Origin: Ornithinimicrobium ciconiae
GTDB taxonomy: Bacteria; Actinomycetota; Actinomycetes; Actinomycetales; Dermatophilaceae
Assembly: GCF_007197575.1 (NCBI RefSeq)
Contig: NZ_CP041616.1
Span: 186,001 to 250,000 of the forward strand
Direction of reading: 5' to 3'
Length of the DNA stretch: 64,000 nt
The position numbers and the translations under genes are program-made. The notes below the pieces were generated by a model. It ran no database searches. It was not told where the DNA came from and saw only the letters and a list, made by a program, of their open reading frames with translations. The stretch's first letter is position 1, and every line of letters begins with the position of its first letter. Below, one piece after another: positions 17,047 through 24,330 of the stretch.

Positions 17047-17808
17047 ATGACCTACAGCGACGAAACCGGGTGCTGGACGGCTGACGGCGCAACCCTTCGG
17101 GCTGTACGACGTCCAGACGGTGCCTGGTGGATACGGCTGCCGGAAGAGCAGCCGGGTGCCTGGCCTGCCCTGGTCGACGCCGCGACCCGGGACGGATGCG
17201 GCACGCTGCTCATCTCCCGCCCGGCCGACCAGGGCGAGGATCACGAGCGTGCCTTGCGCCGCGCCGGGTTCACTCCCGCGCGGACCGAGACGACGTGGCG
17301 GCTCCCATTAGCAGCCATCCCGACCACACCGGCCCGCGCCGAACACCGGATCGTGTCTGTAGCCGAACTCGATCCCGAGATCGTGGCCGACCTCGACAAC
17401 GCGATCAGGGCCGACATTCCCGGAACCCAAGACTGGGTCGGCACCGGCGCCCAGCTCACGGACTCCCTGGACGACCCAGACTTCGACCGGGCCTTGTACC
17501 TGGTGGCCCAGCATCCTCGCACTGGCCGTCTCGATGGGCTGGTCCGTGTCTGGAACCGCCACCCCGAACCACGCCTTGGATGCATCGGAGTAACTTCCTC
17601 GTGGCGCCGCACCAGCCTGGCTCTAGCTCTGCTGCAAGCCGTCGGGCGGACCTTGCAGGCTAGGGGCACCACGCACATCACGGCCGAAACCGACGACACC
17701 AACCGGGCCTCACACCTGATGGCTCTCAACCACGGCGGGACAGCCGTAGCAACTGCCATCGAATGGGAGAGACCGAATGTCTCCCATCCAGCGGGCCCGG
17801 ACCGATGA
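17047..17808 (+). CDS. GNAT-like acetyltransferase
   Basis: The 253-residue protein has an N-terminal variable part and a C-terminal region with GNAT-like features: 'LYLVAQHPRTGRLDGLVRVW' (strand pair), 'RLGCIGVTSSWRRTSLALALLQAVGRTL' (acetyl-CoA binding position, with RRTSLA in place of the usual RxxGxA), and 'ITAETDDTNRASHLMALNHGG' (the D-x-x-N-x-x-x-x-x-x-Y/LxxxG segment). The weak pyrophosphate loop means activity is uncertain. Start ATG 17047; the frame extends further upstream. Confidence 0.65.
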   Translation: MTYSDETGCWTADGATLRAVRRPDGAWWIRLPEEQPGAWPALVDAATRDGCGTLLISRPADQGEDHERALRRAGFTPARTETTWRLPLAAIPTTPARAEHRIVSVAELDPEIVADLDNAIRADIPGTQDWVGTGAQLTDSLDDPDFDRALYLVAQHPRTGRLDGLVRVWNRHPEPRLGCIGVTSSWRRTSLALALLQAVGRTLQARGTTHITAETDDTNRASHLMALNHGGTAVATAIEWERPNVSHPAGPDR

Positions 17809-17906
17809 CTGGCGTGCGACTTCGGACACTGCGCCCGTGTGGCACTACATAACACTGAGTGATGTTACTCATCACGTCAGACTATTGCCGCATACACAGG
17901 GCGTTT

Positions 17907-18024
17907 GTGCGAACTTCGCTGCATCTCGACAGCTGCTGTCGAGATGCAGCCAAGGATGCACGATCGGTTCGGTGAACCTTGCACGATCGGGACCTTTGGT
18001 GGAGTGCTGTGCAAAGTGGGCGAG
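17907..18024. repeat. Interspersed hairpin repeat, copy B (best-preserved)
   Basis: A perfect 16-bp inverted repeat, GCTGCATCTCGACAGC at 17918-17933 and its complement at 17935-17950, separated by one base. The preceding bases are GTGCGAACTTC. The second module follows: TTGCACGATCGGGACC and TGCTGTGCAAAGTGGGCG. It lies between the convergent GNAT and DinB genes and encodes nothing evident. Confidence 0.75.
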
Positions 18025-18045
18025 GCCGTTCGTGCCGGTCTCGGT

Positions 18046-18558
18046 TCAGGCCTGCAGCGCGTCGTGGAGCAGGTCGAGGTGGCCTGCGTGGCGCGCCGTT
18101 TCCTCGATCATGTGCACCAGGATCCAGCGGGCGTTCACCGGGCCATGGCCGAACGAGGGAACGAGCGCGGCCTGATCGAGCGAGGTGCACCCGGCGAGCA
18201 CTGCCCGGCTGCGCTCGCACGCCGCCGCGTACAGTCCGAGGATTCCCTCCACGGTGTCGGTCGGCTCAAGCCGCATCGCGCGGTCCGGGTCGTCCGCGCC
18301 CGGCGTGTCCCAAGGTGCGGGCATGGCCCGACCGAGCAGCCGGCCCTGGAACCAGCGGTCCTCGGCCCACGACAGGTGTCGTACGATCCCGGCGATGGTC
18401 AGATCCGTCGCGGGGAGCAGGCGTGCCGACGCCAGGTCCCACGACAGACCGGCCAGCGAGCCAGCGGTGACTGAGCGGTACTGGTCGAGTCGCTGGACGA
18501 GCGCGATGCGCTCGTCGGCGGGTCGCAGGTCTGGGTACTCGGTTGCCGCAGGCTCCAT
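18046..18558 (-). CDS. DinB family (DUF664) protein
   Basis: The 170-residue protein is a four-helix DinB/YfiT-type bundle: 'DLTIAGIVRHLSWAEDRWF' provides the first metal-ligand His and 'ARWILVHMIEETARHAGHLDLLHD' the HxxxH pair near the C-terminus. The layout is typical of DUF664 members, which in actinobacteria are often mycothiol-linked S-transferases. Substrate unknown. Stand-alone gene, convergent with the GNAT gene across repeat copy B. Confidence 0.85.
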   Translation of the reverse strand: MEPAATEYPDLRPADERIALVQRLDQYRSVTAGSLAGLSWDLASARLLPATDLTIAGIVRHLSWAEDRWFQGRLLGRAMPAPWDTPGADDPDRAMRLEPTDTVEGILGLYAAACERSRAVLAGCTSLDQAALVPSFGHGPVNARWILVHMIEETARHAGHLDLLHDALQA

Positions 18559-18608
18559 CCCCTCATCCTCACACCGGCGGCGAGTGGCTCCGGCCTTATG
18601 GTCGTCTC

Positions 18609-18674
18609 GTGACGTGGGTCGAGCAGTATCCCGAGGAACGCCTGGTGGCCTACGATCCTGAGTGGGCTACGTAG
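18609..18674 (+). pseudogene. N-terminal remnant of a GrpB-family gene
   Basis: A GTG at 18609 reads VTWVEQYPEERLVAYDPEWA and stops after 21 codons. 'LVAYDPEWA' is the hallmark N-terminus of GrpB/UPF0157 proteins (nucleotidyltransferase-like), which are normally about 170 residues. The rest is missing and HNH gene sequence follows on the other strand, so this is a truncated leftover of a rearrangement. Confidence 0.5.
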
Positions 18675-19356
18675 ATATTTCGACGTCTTCCCAACGTTCG
18701 AGGCAGGCCCGGCAAAGTCGGTGGCCGTGAACATCGTAGAGGATGGTGTCCTCGGTCCAGATGTGACCGCGCTTGCACGTAACAACCCGGTCCCTGCGTC
18801 GTCGCGCCCCAGACCTAGCGGTGTTTTCCCGTGACGAGACCGGTTCTAGGTGATCGGGATTGACGCAGCGACGGTGCCGGCACGAGGTGCCCCCTGGGCA
18901 GGTCCGGCTCAGGGAGTGGCAGAGGTGATCCAACACCGGCAGGGAGGGTTGCCCGCGCGACAGGATCCAGGCGTAACGGTGAGCGCTCCTTCGACGGGAA
19001 CCGAACGCAGTGTGGCTGCCATATCCAGCGCCATCGGTTGGCCCCAGCCAGACCCAACAAGGGCCGAGTTCGGGGAACCCGGGAACCTGTGGTCCCTCGC
19101 GATCGACGTAAAGCCAGAACCGTTCGATCACTCGATCGTCCCAGATCGACGCGCGCATTCGTCTCGTCCGCCCCCGTGCCGACGACTTCTTCTTCTTCTT
19201 GGCGGCGGGCACAGCAGCGGGCTTCTCCACGTTGATTCGTTTGGCGATCTGCCGGGCGCCTTCATGGGAGAGCCCGGCGGCGGCGGCGACTTCACGCCAG
19301 GTCCTCGCCCCCGCCGAGATAGCTCTCAGCACCGCCTCTTCGTTCTTGGTGGTCAC
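18667..19356 (-). CDS. HNH endonuclease with N-terminal helix-turn-helix
   Basis: The 229-residue protein begins VTTKNEEAVLRAISAGARTW with a helix-turn-helix 'WREVAAAAGLSHEGARQIAKR', then a Lys-rich linker. The nuclease part is 'CWVWLGPTDGAGYG', 'AHRYAWILSRG', 'VLDHLCH', 'CRHRRCVNPDHLEPVSSREN', the HNH_3-type His-Asn-His site found in phage and mobile HNH enzymes. A second Cys set, 'CKRGH' and 'CRACLERW', ends it. The frame extends to 19521, but GTG 19356 precedes the first structured segment. Probably phage- or island-derived. Confidence 0.8.
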   Translation of the reverse strand: MTTKNEEAVLRAISAGARTWREVAAAAGLSHEGARQIAKRINVEKPAAVPAAKKKKKSSARGRTRRMRASIWDDRVIERFWLYVDREGPQVPGFPELGPCWVWLGPTDGAGYGSHTAFGSRRRSAHRYAWILSRGQPSLPVLDHLCHSLSRTCPGGTSCRHRRCVNPDHLEPVSSRENTARSGARRRRDRVVTCKRGHIWTEDTILYDVHGHRLCRACLERWEDVEIST

Positions 19357-19882
19357 GCTTGCATACTGTCGGCCATCACCGACAGACCCGTCAGGACTCT
19401 TGCCCGGGTGGCCGACGGCTTGGTCGATGCGCGGCCTCCTGGCCGTCACCTCCGCGGCGATTGCCCTTTTCCGCGGCGTCGTTTGCGCCGGTCCGGCGAC
19501 GCTGTTGGTCAGGACGACCACAGCACGATTACGCGGGAGCCAGCAGCGCCAACAAGAGGGCTCCCACGGTTACTCCCATGCCTCACTCACTGATCTATTC
19601 CCAGTTGTCAATGCCGAGGATGACAAGGACGACGCTGACGAAGTCGGCGTCTGTCGTCGTCCCGCCCTTGTCACGCAGTTGCAGTGTCATAGACCCAGGA
19701 GTGCCCCGGCACAGCACGCCGCCGCCGACGGTGGCGACGACCGGGACAGGTGTCGAGACACCGAACTCTCGCGACCCGCTCAGGTGAACCCCGCATGATC
19801 CGTGAATGCAGAGGACCGCCGTGCAAGATCGAGGCCGAGACCTAGCTGGTCAGTGCCGGCCTGTCCTCGGAACGCTGGGGAT
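19357..19882. other. Gene-poor stretch between the HNH gene and the SLOG gene
   Basis: About 525 bases. The HNH frame continues upstream to 19521 without recognisable content. A leftward frame ending at 19595 could encode about 40 residues from GTG 19717 but has no visible ribosome binding site. I see no terminator hairpin of note. Confidence 0.4.
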
Positions 19883-20353
19883 TCAGCGGGTGACACCATG
19901 CGGCCAGATAACCATCACTCGCTTCCCGAGATGACGCGCGTAGTCAACGATGTCGGCGGTCCCTCCCTTACCTTTTGCGGGTTGTCCATCCCAAACTGCG
20001 ACAAGAGAGTCCGATAGCGCGACAACCCGGCGCCCCGCTTCAAGATACGCATCCTCGTTAGGCCGATCGAAGGGCAACTGCTCGTGGTGTTTCGCACTCT
20101 TCAGTAGAAACTGATACTGCTCCCGCTGCTCGGCCGTCTCGAAGGATGTTCCGTAGTGACTGCTTGGGATGATCGCGATGAGGTCACCACCCAGTCGCAG
20201 TACGGTCCGCGCGAACTCTTGGTCGGCTCCTACGGCAAGGCTCGACACGCCCACGAACGGAGGTGGCCCCAAAATACTGGGCAGTTGGTCAGCCAGAGTC
20301 TGCCATACGACTTCAGGAGCTTTCTGATGCCCTGTGATGCCGACAGTCCTCAT
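19883..20353 (-). CDS. SLOG-like (Rossmannoid nucleotide/ADP-ribose-binding) protein
   Basis: The 156-residue protein begins MRTVGITGHQ and has the Rossmann-like pattern of SLOG domains: the strand-loop 'VGITGHQ', 'GVSSLAVGADQEFARTVLRLG' (the S-x-x-x-G-A-D nucleotide-side loop), 'DLIAIIPSSHY', and 'VVALSDSLVAVWDGQPAKGKGGTADIVDYAR' (GGTAD-type loop). SLOG domains bind nucleotides and NAD-derived signals. In type I Thoeris the ThsA effector senses cyclic ADP-ribose isomers through a SLOG domain. Its ATG (20353) overlaps the caspase stop codon by 4 bases, so the two are co-translated. The role here as sensor or signal modulator is inference. Confidence 0.75.
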   Translation of the reverse strand: MRTVGITGHQKAPEVVWQTLADQLPSILGPPPFVGVSSLAVGADQEFARTVLRLGGDLIAIIPSSHYGTSFETAEQREQYQFLLKSAKHHEQLPFDRPNEDAYLEAGRRVVALSDSLVAVWDGQPAKGKGGTADIVDYARHLGKRVMVIWPHGVTR

Positions 20354-21339
20354 ATCCGGCCCGCTGACGCGAGGTGGTGGTAGTGCCTGCCCAGAGGCGT
20401 GAGGCGGCAAGCCTGGCTTTGCATGGCAGCGAAGTACATGTGCTCTGCGCCTGCCGGCTCGACCAGCTTTGCCGACTGACACTTCTGAAGTTGCTTGAAG
20501 ATCCCCTCGTGCTCAGGATTGGGAGGGAGGTTGGACTCCCTCTTGTCCGGTTCGTAGGTCGGGTCGAGTGCGAACAACGCATCAGCTTCGGGGAACCACA
20601 CCGGCAATTGCCGGAGGGTCTCCAGGGGGACGGAGGGGTCACAGCGACGGATGTCCTGCAACCTGTCGACGTTCGCCTTGAACATGGGTCGTTGGTCCCA
20701 AGTTCCAAACGCCTCAGACAGATAGGCATACAGTCCCGCCAACGTCAGGTGACCGAGAACGTCGGCGGCTCCTCCCTCCAGGGCACCTTCGAGGTACGCG
20801 GAGAACTGTCCACGTCCGTCAAGCGTCTCGGCGGACGTCTGATCAGCCCTGCTGGCGGTGAGCATGGACACTCCCTGCCTCAGGATCGCCCCCTGGGACA
20901 TCGCTGCAGGAACGCCTCCAGCCCCTCCGGAAAAGCAGCAGTCGAGGATCACCGCCACTTCGTGAGTGCAGTCGTTTACCCGCTCCATGATCTCGGTGAA
21001 CCTGACGCCCGGAGTCTGCCGCGTCGCGTCAGTTGTGACGAGAACCACATCACCTCCATCTCCCACCTGCGCTCCGTGGCCCGCGAAGTACAGCAGGGAC
21101 ATGTCCGCCCCTGGAGCAAAAAGTTGGTCCAGCGCTTCCAGCAGCTCATCGCGGGTGACACGGCCGGTGGTCGCGGGTGCTGTCAGCGTACGCACCTCAA
21201 AATTGGGGGAGTCATCCTCGTTCCGGGCCAAGACTGGGGCGAGAGCCCGGGCATCATTAACGCAGCCAGCGAGGTTGTTGTACGAGATGTAGTTGTCGAT
21301 TCCGACCACGAGAGCGCGACGTGCTGGTGTCATGGTCAC
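20350..21339 (-). CDS. Caspase-like protease (peptidase C14 family)
   Basis: The 329-residue protein has a caspase-hemoglobinase fold: 'RRALVVGIDNYISYNNLAGCVNDARALAPVL' (first strand and helix), catalytic His88 in 'LLYFAGHGAQ', and the Cys pair 134-135 in 'AVILDCCFSGGAGG', where Cys135 is the likely nucleophile. About 100 residues after the protease domain end with 'HMYFAAMQSQACRLTPLGRHY', a separate small domain that could receive a signal. GTG 21339 overlaps the TIR stop (GTGA), and ATG 21333 is an alternative start. No signal peptide. The likely role is a cytoplasmic protease unleashed by the TIR product; this is inferred from the TIR neighbour. Confidence 0.9.
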   Translation of the reverse strand: MTMTPARRALVVGIDNYISYNNLAGCVNDARALAPVLARNEDDSPNFEVRTLTAPATTGRVTRDELLEALDQLFAPGADMSLLYFAGHGAQVGDGGDVVLVTTDATRQTPGVRFTEIMERVNDCTHEVAVILDCCFSGGAGGVPAAMSQGAILRQGVSMLTASRADQTSAETLDGRGQFSAYLEGALEGGAADVLGHLTLAGLYAYLSEAFGTWDQRPMFKANVDRLQDIRRCDPSVPLETLRQLPVWFPEADALFALDPTYEPDKRESNLPPNPEHEGIFKQLQKCQSAKLVEPAGAEHMYFAAMQSQACRLTPLGRHYHHLASAGRI

Positions 21340-21713
21340 AGCTGGTCGATGAAGTCACCGACGTTCTTCCACGTCCAGTCCTTACAGGGCGCAGAGCCCA
21401 TCTGTGCAGGCTTGGTCCGGTAGCCGTCCTCGATCCAGATGCCGAGGAGTGGCTTGCCCTCCTCACGAGCGCACTCGATCTCCCACAACTGGCCCGTGGC
21501 CTTCGGGGTGCTGCTGCTGATCAGAGCGATCACGCCATCAGAGCGGCGGATGCGGCTCCGAACTCGCTCCTTCCAGTCGCTGTCATAGGGGTTCTTGACA
21601 CTCATATCGGTCCAGTCGTAGGGCGTGCTTCCCAGCTTTCGCTGACCTACGAACAGGTCGCGCACTCTCTCATCCTCCTTGGCGAAGGCGATGAAGACGA
21701 TCTTGTTTGCCAT
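21336..21713 (-). CDS. TIR-domain protein (DUF1863/ThsB-like)
   Basis: A single-domain 125-residue TIR-like protein. It begins MANKIVFIAFAKEDERVRDL (strand A with the alpha-A helix), then 'SDWKERVRSRIRRSDGVIALISSST' and 'LWEIECAREEGKPLLGIWI'. Glu78, next to Trp77, aligns with the catalytic glutamate of NAD-consuming TIR enzymes. This single-domain form resembles ThsB proteins, which make cyclic ADP-ribose-type signals from NAD in Thoeris. A good ribosome binding site (GGAAGGAG) precedes ATG 21713. It lies 62 bases after the GmrSD gene and directly before the caspase gene. Confidence 0.85.
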   Translation of the reverse strand: MANKIVFIAFAKEDERVRDLFVGQRKLGSTPYDWTDMSVKNPYDSDWKERVRSRIRRSDGVIALISSSTPKATGQLWEIECAREEGKPLLGIWIEDGYRTKPAQMGSAPCKDWTWKNVGDFIDQL

Positions 21714-21775
21714 GGATGGCTCCTTCCGTTGCTGTGATGTCCCATCTCTACCGCACCTCGCCGACAGACCTGAGC

Positions 21776-23875
21776 TCAGTCGCCACCCATCTGGTACTCG
21801 TAGGCCTGTCGGACCAGGCCCATCACGTAGGCGAAGTCTGAGTCCTCGTACAGGCTGACTTCCGTGGGTCCGTTGCCCCAGCGACCCTTCCCGCTGACGT
21901 CCTTGGCCAGTCCTCGTTCGTCGTTCAGGACCTCGATGGGGATGTTCAGGCTCAACCGCAGGCGTGCCTTCTGCGGGACGACGTCGACGAAGTTCGTTTC
22001 GGCCTTGAATGCGACGTACAGCTTGAGGAAGTGTCGGGTGACGCCCGGATCGAGAGCCATCGTCTCGGTGCTCAGCTTCTCGAACAGTTCCCGCCGGCAT
22101 GGGGGCAGCAGGTAGGGGTGGTCCTCGATGGTGAACCGGGAGTCGCTGCGGGTCAGTGGTGACTCGTCGATGGCGGCCGCGTCGAGATGTGGTCGTGACC
22201 AGATGGCGATGGCGTCGCTGGCCAGCCGGTCTGCTCGCTTCTCGATCTCCTCGACGGTCCAGGCGTCCAGCTGGCCCAGTCCGGCGTTGAGACGCAGCGG
22301 ACTGTCCTTGAAGCCCCCTAGCATGTCTCGTTTGGTGATGAAGGGGTGGTCGGAGTACTCGGAGTTGTACCCGGTCAGGGTGAGGTTGCCCAAGGTGTGC
22401 AGGTACTTGCGCTGCAGGTCCCGCCAGTCCTCGCCCAACGCCTGGCGCCAGTGCGGAGAGAGGTTCTCGTTCTGCGGCAGGATGTGCTCGATCGTGTACT
22501 CCTCCACGGCGACCCGTTCTTTACGACCGTGGTTCTCCAATTGGCGGAGCAGGTAGGAGCGTCGGCGGAAGTTGTACAGGTCCGTGGTGGTCAGCGACGC
22601 TCGGAACTCTTCGTCGGTGGGGAAGGCTCGGTAACTGCGCATGCTCAGGAAGTGGGACTTGACGCTGTCGACGTAGCGATCCTTGCGCACGGCCGATGCG
22701 AACCCGGCGAACGTCTTGTTGAGCGAGTTGGTGGGGATGCGGCATACGGCCCGACGGAAGACGTAGGAGGTAACCATCTGCACGATTTCGTGCAGATCGT
22801 CCGTGCCCAGGGTGCCCAGCTCGTAGTCGGTGTAGGCCTCCAGCAGGAACGGGTAGACGACGTCGGCCCGGATCTGGTCCAGGTCGCGGAAGGCTGGTCT
22901 GAGCTTGGGGTCCTTCTCCTTGCCAAGGGCCATGGCGCAGAACCGGTGGGCGTACTCGCGCAGGTCGACCACGAGGGACTCGATCGGTTCATCGGACTGG
23001 ACATGGGTGGTCGCATAGTCCTTGAAGGCCTCGTAGATGTCGTCCAGGCGGGGAATGTCGCCGGTCTTGACCGTCAGGTAGTGCCGGACGAACTCGTCGA
23101 ACTTGCTGTCGCTGGCACCGACGAACTCCAGCTCCATGGGCCGCCAGTGGGATGTGTAGATCTGGGTCTGCTCCTTGGTGGGCAGGTCCATCAACACGTA
23201 GTTGCGGATCAGGTCGGCCTGGGAGAGCTTGCGACCTGTGGAGTTCATCGCCTCGAACACCAACTGGGGATTGTCCACCCCGCGCTCCAGTTTGACGTCG
23301 ACCACGATCAGCTTGTCCAGGCCACGACACACCTGGACGAGGTCGAGCTTGGGATCGGCAAACTTGCTCTGGAAGTACCTGTAGTTGTCGATCACGCGCG
23401 TGGTCAGACCATCGGCGGGTTTGGTCCCCTGCACGATCGCGAACAGGGCGTCTCGGTCACTTTGGGACAGAACCAGCTTGTGCTGACGCTCTCCCTCTTC
23501 ATCGTCGTTCAACAAGTACCTGTTGCGGATCTTGCGCGGGGAGAACCCGTCATAGGGCTCCTGCTCACCCAGGGGGAGCTGGGAGAGCCGTTCGACCAGT
23601 GCCGCCAGGATCAAAGTCACGGTTGTGATGCGTTGCTGACCGTCGATGATCAGGTCTGGTTCGGCCGAGGTGTTGGTTGCCTGGTCCCGCGCCACATAGA
23701 CGATCGAGCCTGTGAAGTGCGAGCCCAGCCGCTCGTCAGAGCCCGCCCGCACGATGTCGGACCACAGCTGGGAGCACTCTGGCACCTGCCAGGAGTAAAG
23801 CCGTTGGTAGATCGGCACGATGAATTGACTGCTCGCCTTGAGCAGCGTCAGCAGGTGCGAGTCGACAGCCTTCAT
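21776..23875 (-). CDS. GmrSD-type restriction protein (DUF262, DUF1524 and DUF5655-like)
   Basis: The 699-residue protein has a DUF262/ParB-like NTPase N-terminus with 'VPIYQRLYSWQ' (residues 20-30) and the 'IIDGQQRITT' motif (DGQQR at 78-82). A DUF1524 HNH-type nuclease lies near residues 460-520: 'YTIEHILPQNENLSPHW' and 'LHTLGNLTLTGYN'. A DUF5655-like tail ends 'LYEDSDFAYVMGLVRQAYEYQ'. These are the two halves of GmrSD, a type IV enzyme cleaving modified phage DNA, fused in one chain. It is the first gene of the leftward defence operon. Confidence 0.9.
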   Translation of the reverse strand: MKAVDSHLLTLLKASSQFIVPIYQRLYSWQVPECSQLWSDIVRAGSDERLGSHFTGSIVYVARDQATNTSAEPDLIIDGQQRITTVTLILAALVERLSQLPLGEQEPYDGFSPRKIRNRYLLNDDEEGERQHKLVLSQSDRDALFAIVQGTKPADGLTTRVIDNYRYFQSKFADPKLDLVQVCRGLDKLIVVDVKLERGVDNPQLVFEAMNSTGRKLSQADLIRNYVLMDLPTKEQTQIYTSHWRPMELEFVGASDSKFDEFVRHYLTVKTGDIPRLDDIYEAFKDYATTHVQSDEPIESLVVDLREYAHRFCAMALGKEKDPKLRPAFRDLDQIRADVVYPFLLEAYTDYELGTLGTDDLHEIVQMVTSYVFRRAVCRIPTNSLNKTFAGFASAVRKDRYVDSVKSHFLSMRSYRAFPTDEEFRASLTTTDLYNFRRRSYLLRQLENHGRKERVAVEEYTIEHILPQNENLSPHWRQALGEDWRDLQRKYLHTLGNLTLTGYNSEYSDHPFITKRDMLGGFKDSPLRLNAGLGQLDAWTVEEIEKRADRLASDAIAIWSRPHLDAAAIDESPLTRSDSRFTIEDHPYLLPPCRRELFEKLSTETMALDPGVTRHFLKLYVAFKAETNFVDVVPQKARLRLSLNIPIEVLNDERGLAKDVSGKGRWGNGPTEVSLYEDSDFAYVMGLVRQAYEYQMGGD

Positions 23876-23965
23876 GGCTGGATCCCCTGTCCTCCGCCCA
23901 GGCCAGCAAAGGCCTGCGCAACGATGCCGAGGTGCCCGGCCTCAAAGCCAGCCACGGTCAAAAGC

Positions 23966-24002
23966 AGCGTAGACGGTGACCCCCAGCACTTGGTCTACCG
24001 CT
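23966..24002 (-). terminator. Candidate terminator hairpin at the end of the transposition operon
   Basis: AGCGTAGAC at 23966-23974 pairs with GTCTACCGCT at 23993-24002 with one bulged base. It overlaps the stop codon of the WhiB-like gene, just where the Tn7-like operon ends and before the GmrSD gene begins. No T-run follows. Confidence 0.35.
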
Positions 24003-24330
24003 ACCCCGGCAGCCTTCGACCGCGCTCATCAAGCTGATGACCGTTGCGGTAGGCGTCGCCTGCTGAGAGGCCGGTGTGCTGGTCCACGATGGCTAGGAGG
24101 GCGCAGGGCTCCACATGAGCGCAGGTGCAGCAGATTGCCCAGGTTCGCTGTAACACTCCTGCCCGGTCTCGCCTACTCGTCGCCTGCTCGTACTCCGTCT
24201 CGAGTTGGAGCCAGCCCACCTCGGGTTTGGCGCAGGGTGGGTTGCTGATGCGCCGCCGTAGGTCGCGGGCGAGGGCGGCGCGGTTACTGTCGCGGGTGGT
24301 GAGGGCGTCGAGGTGGGTCAGGTCGTTCAT
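24001..24330 (-). CDS. WhiB-like iron-sulfur protein in the transposition operon
   Basis: The 109-residue protein has four cysteines in exactly the WhiB arrangement: Cys33 in 'NPPCAKPEVGW', then Cys67-x2-Cys70-x5-Cys76 in 'WAICCTCAHVEPCALLA', followed by a glycine-containing turn ('TGLSAGDAYRNG') and a basic end ('DERGRRLPG'). WhiB proteins hold a 4Fe-4S cluster and act as redox- or NO-responsive transcription partners in actinobacteria. The usual GVWGG turn is not conserved, so assignment rests on Cys spacing. Its ATG overlaps the tniQ stop by 4 bases. Confidence 0.6.
   Translation of the reverse strand: MNDLTHLDALTTRDSNRAALARDLRRRISNPPCAKPEVGWLQLETEYEQATSRRDRAGVLQRTWAICCTCAHVEPCALLAIVDQHTGLSAGDAYRNGHQLDERGRRLPG

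Noticed and set aside
19595..19717. Possible leftward 40-residue gene (VLCRGTPGSMTLQLRDKGGT...) downstream of the SLOG gene
   Set aside because: No ribosome binding site, no recognised family and a start in the middle of a longer open frame. Could be a remnant but cannot be supported.
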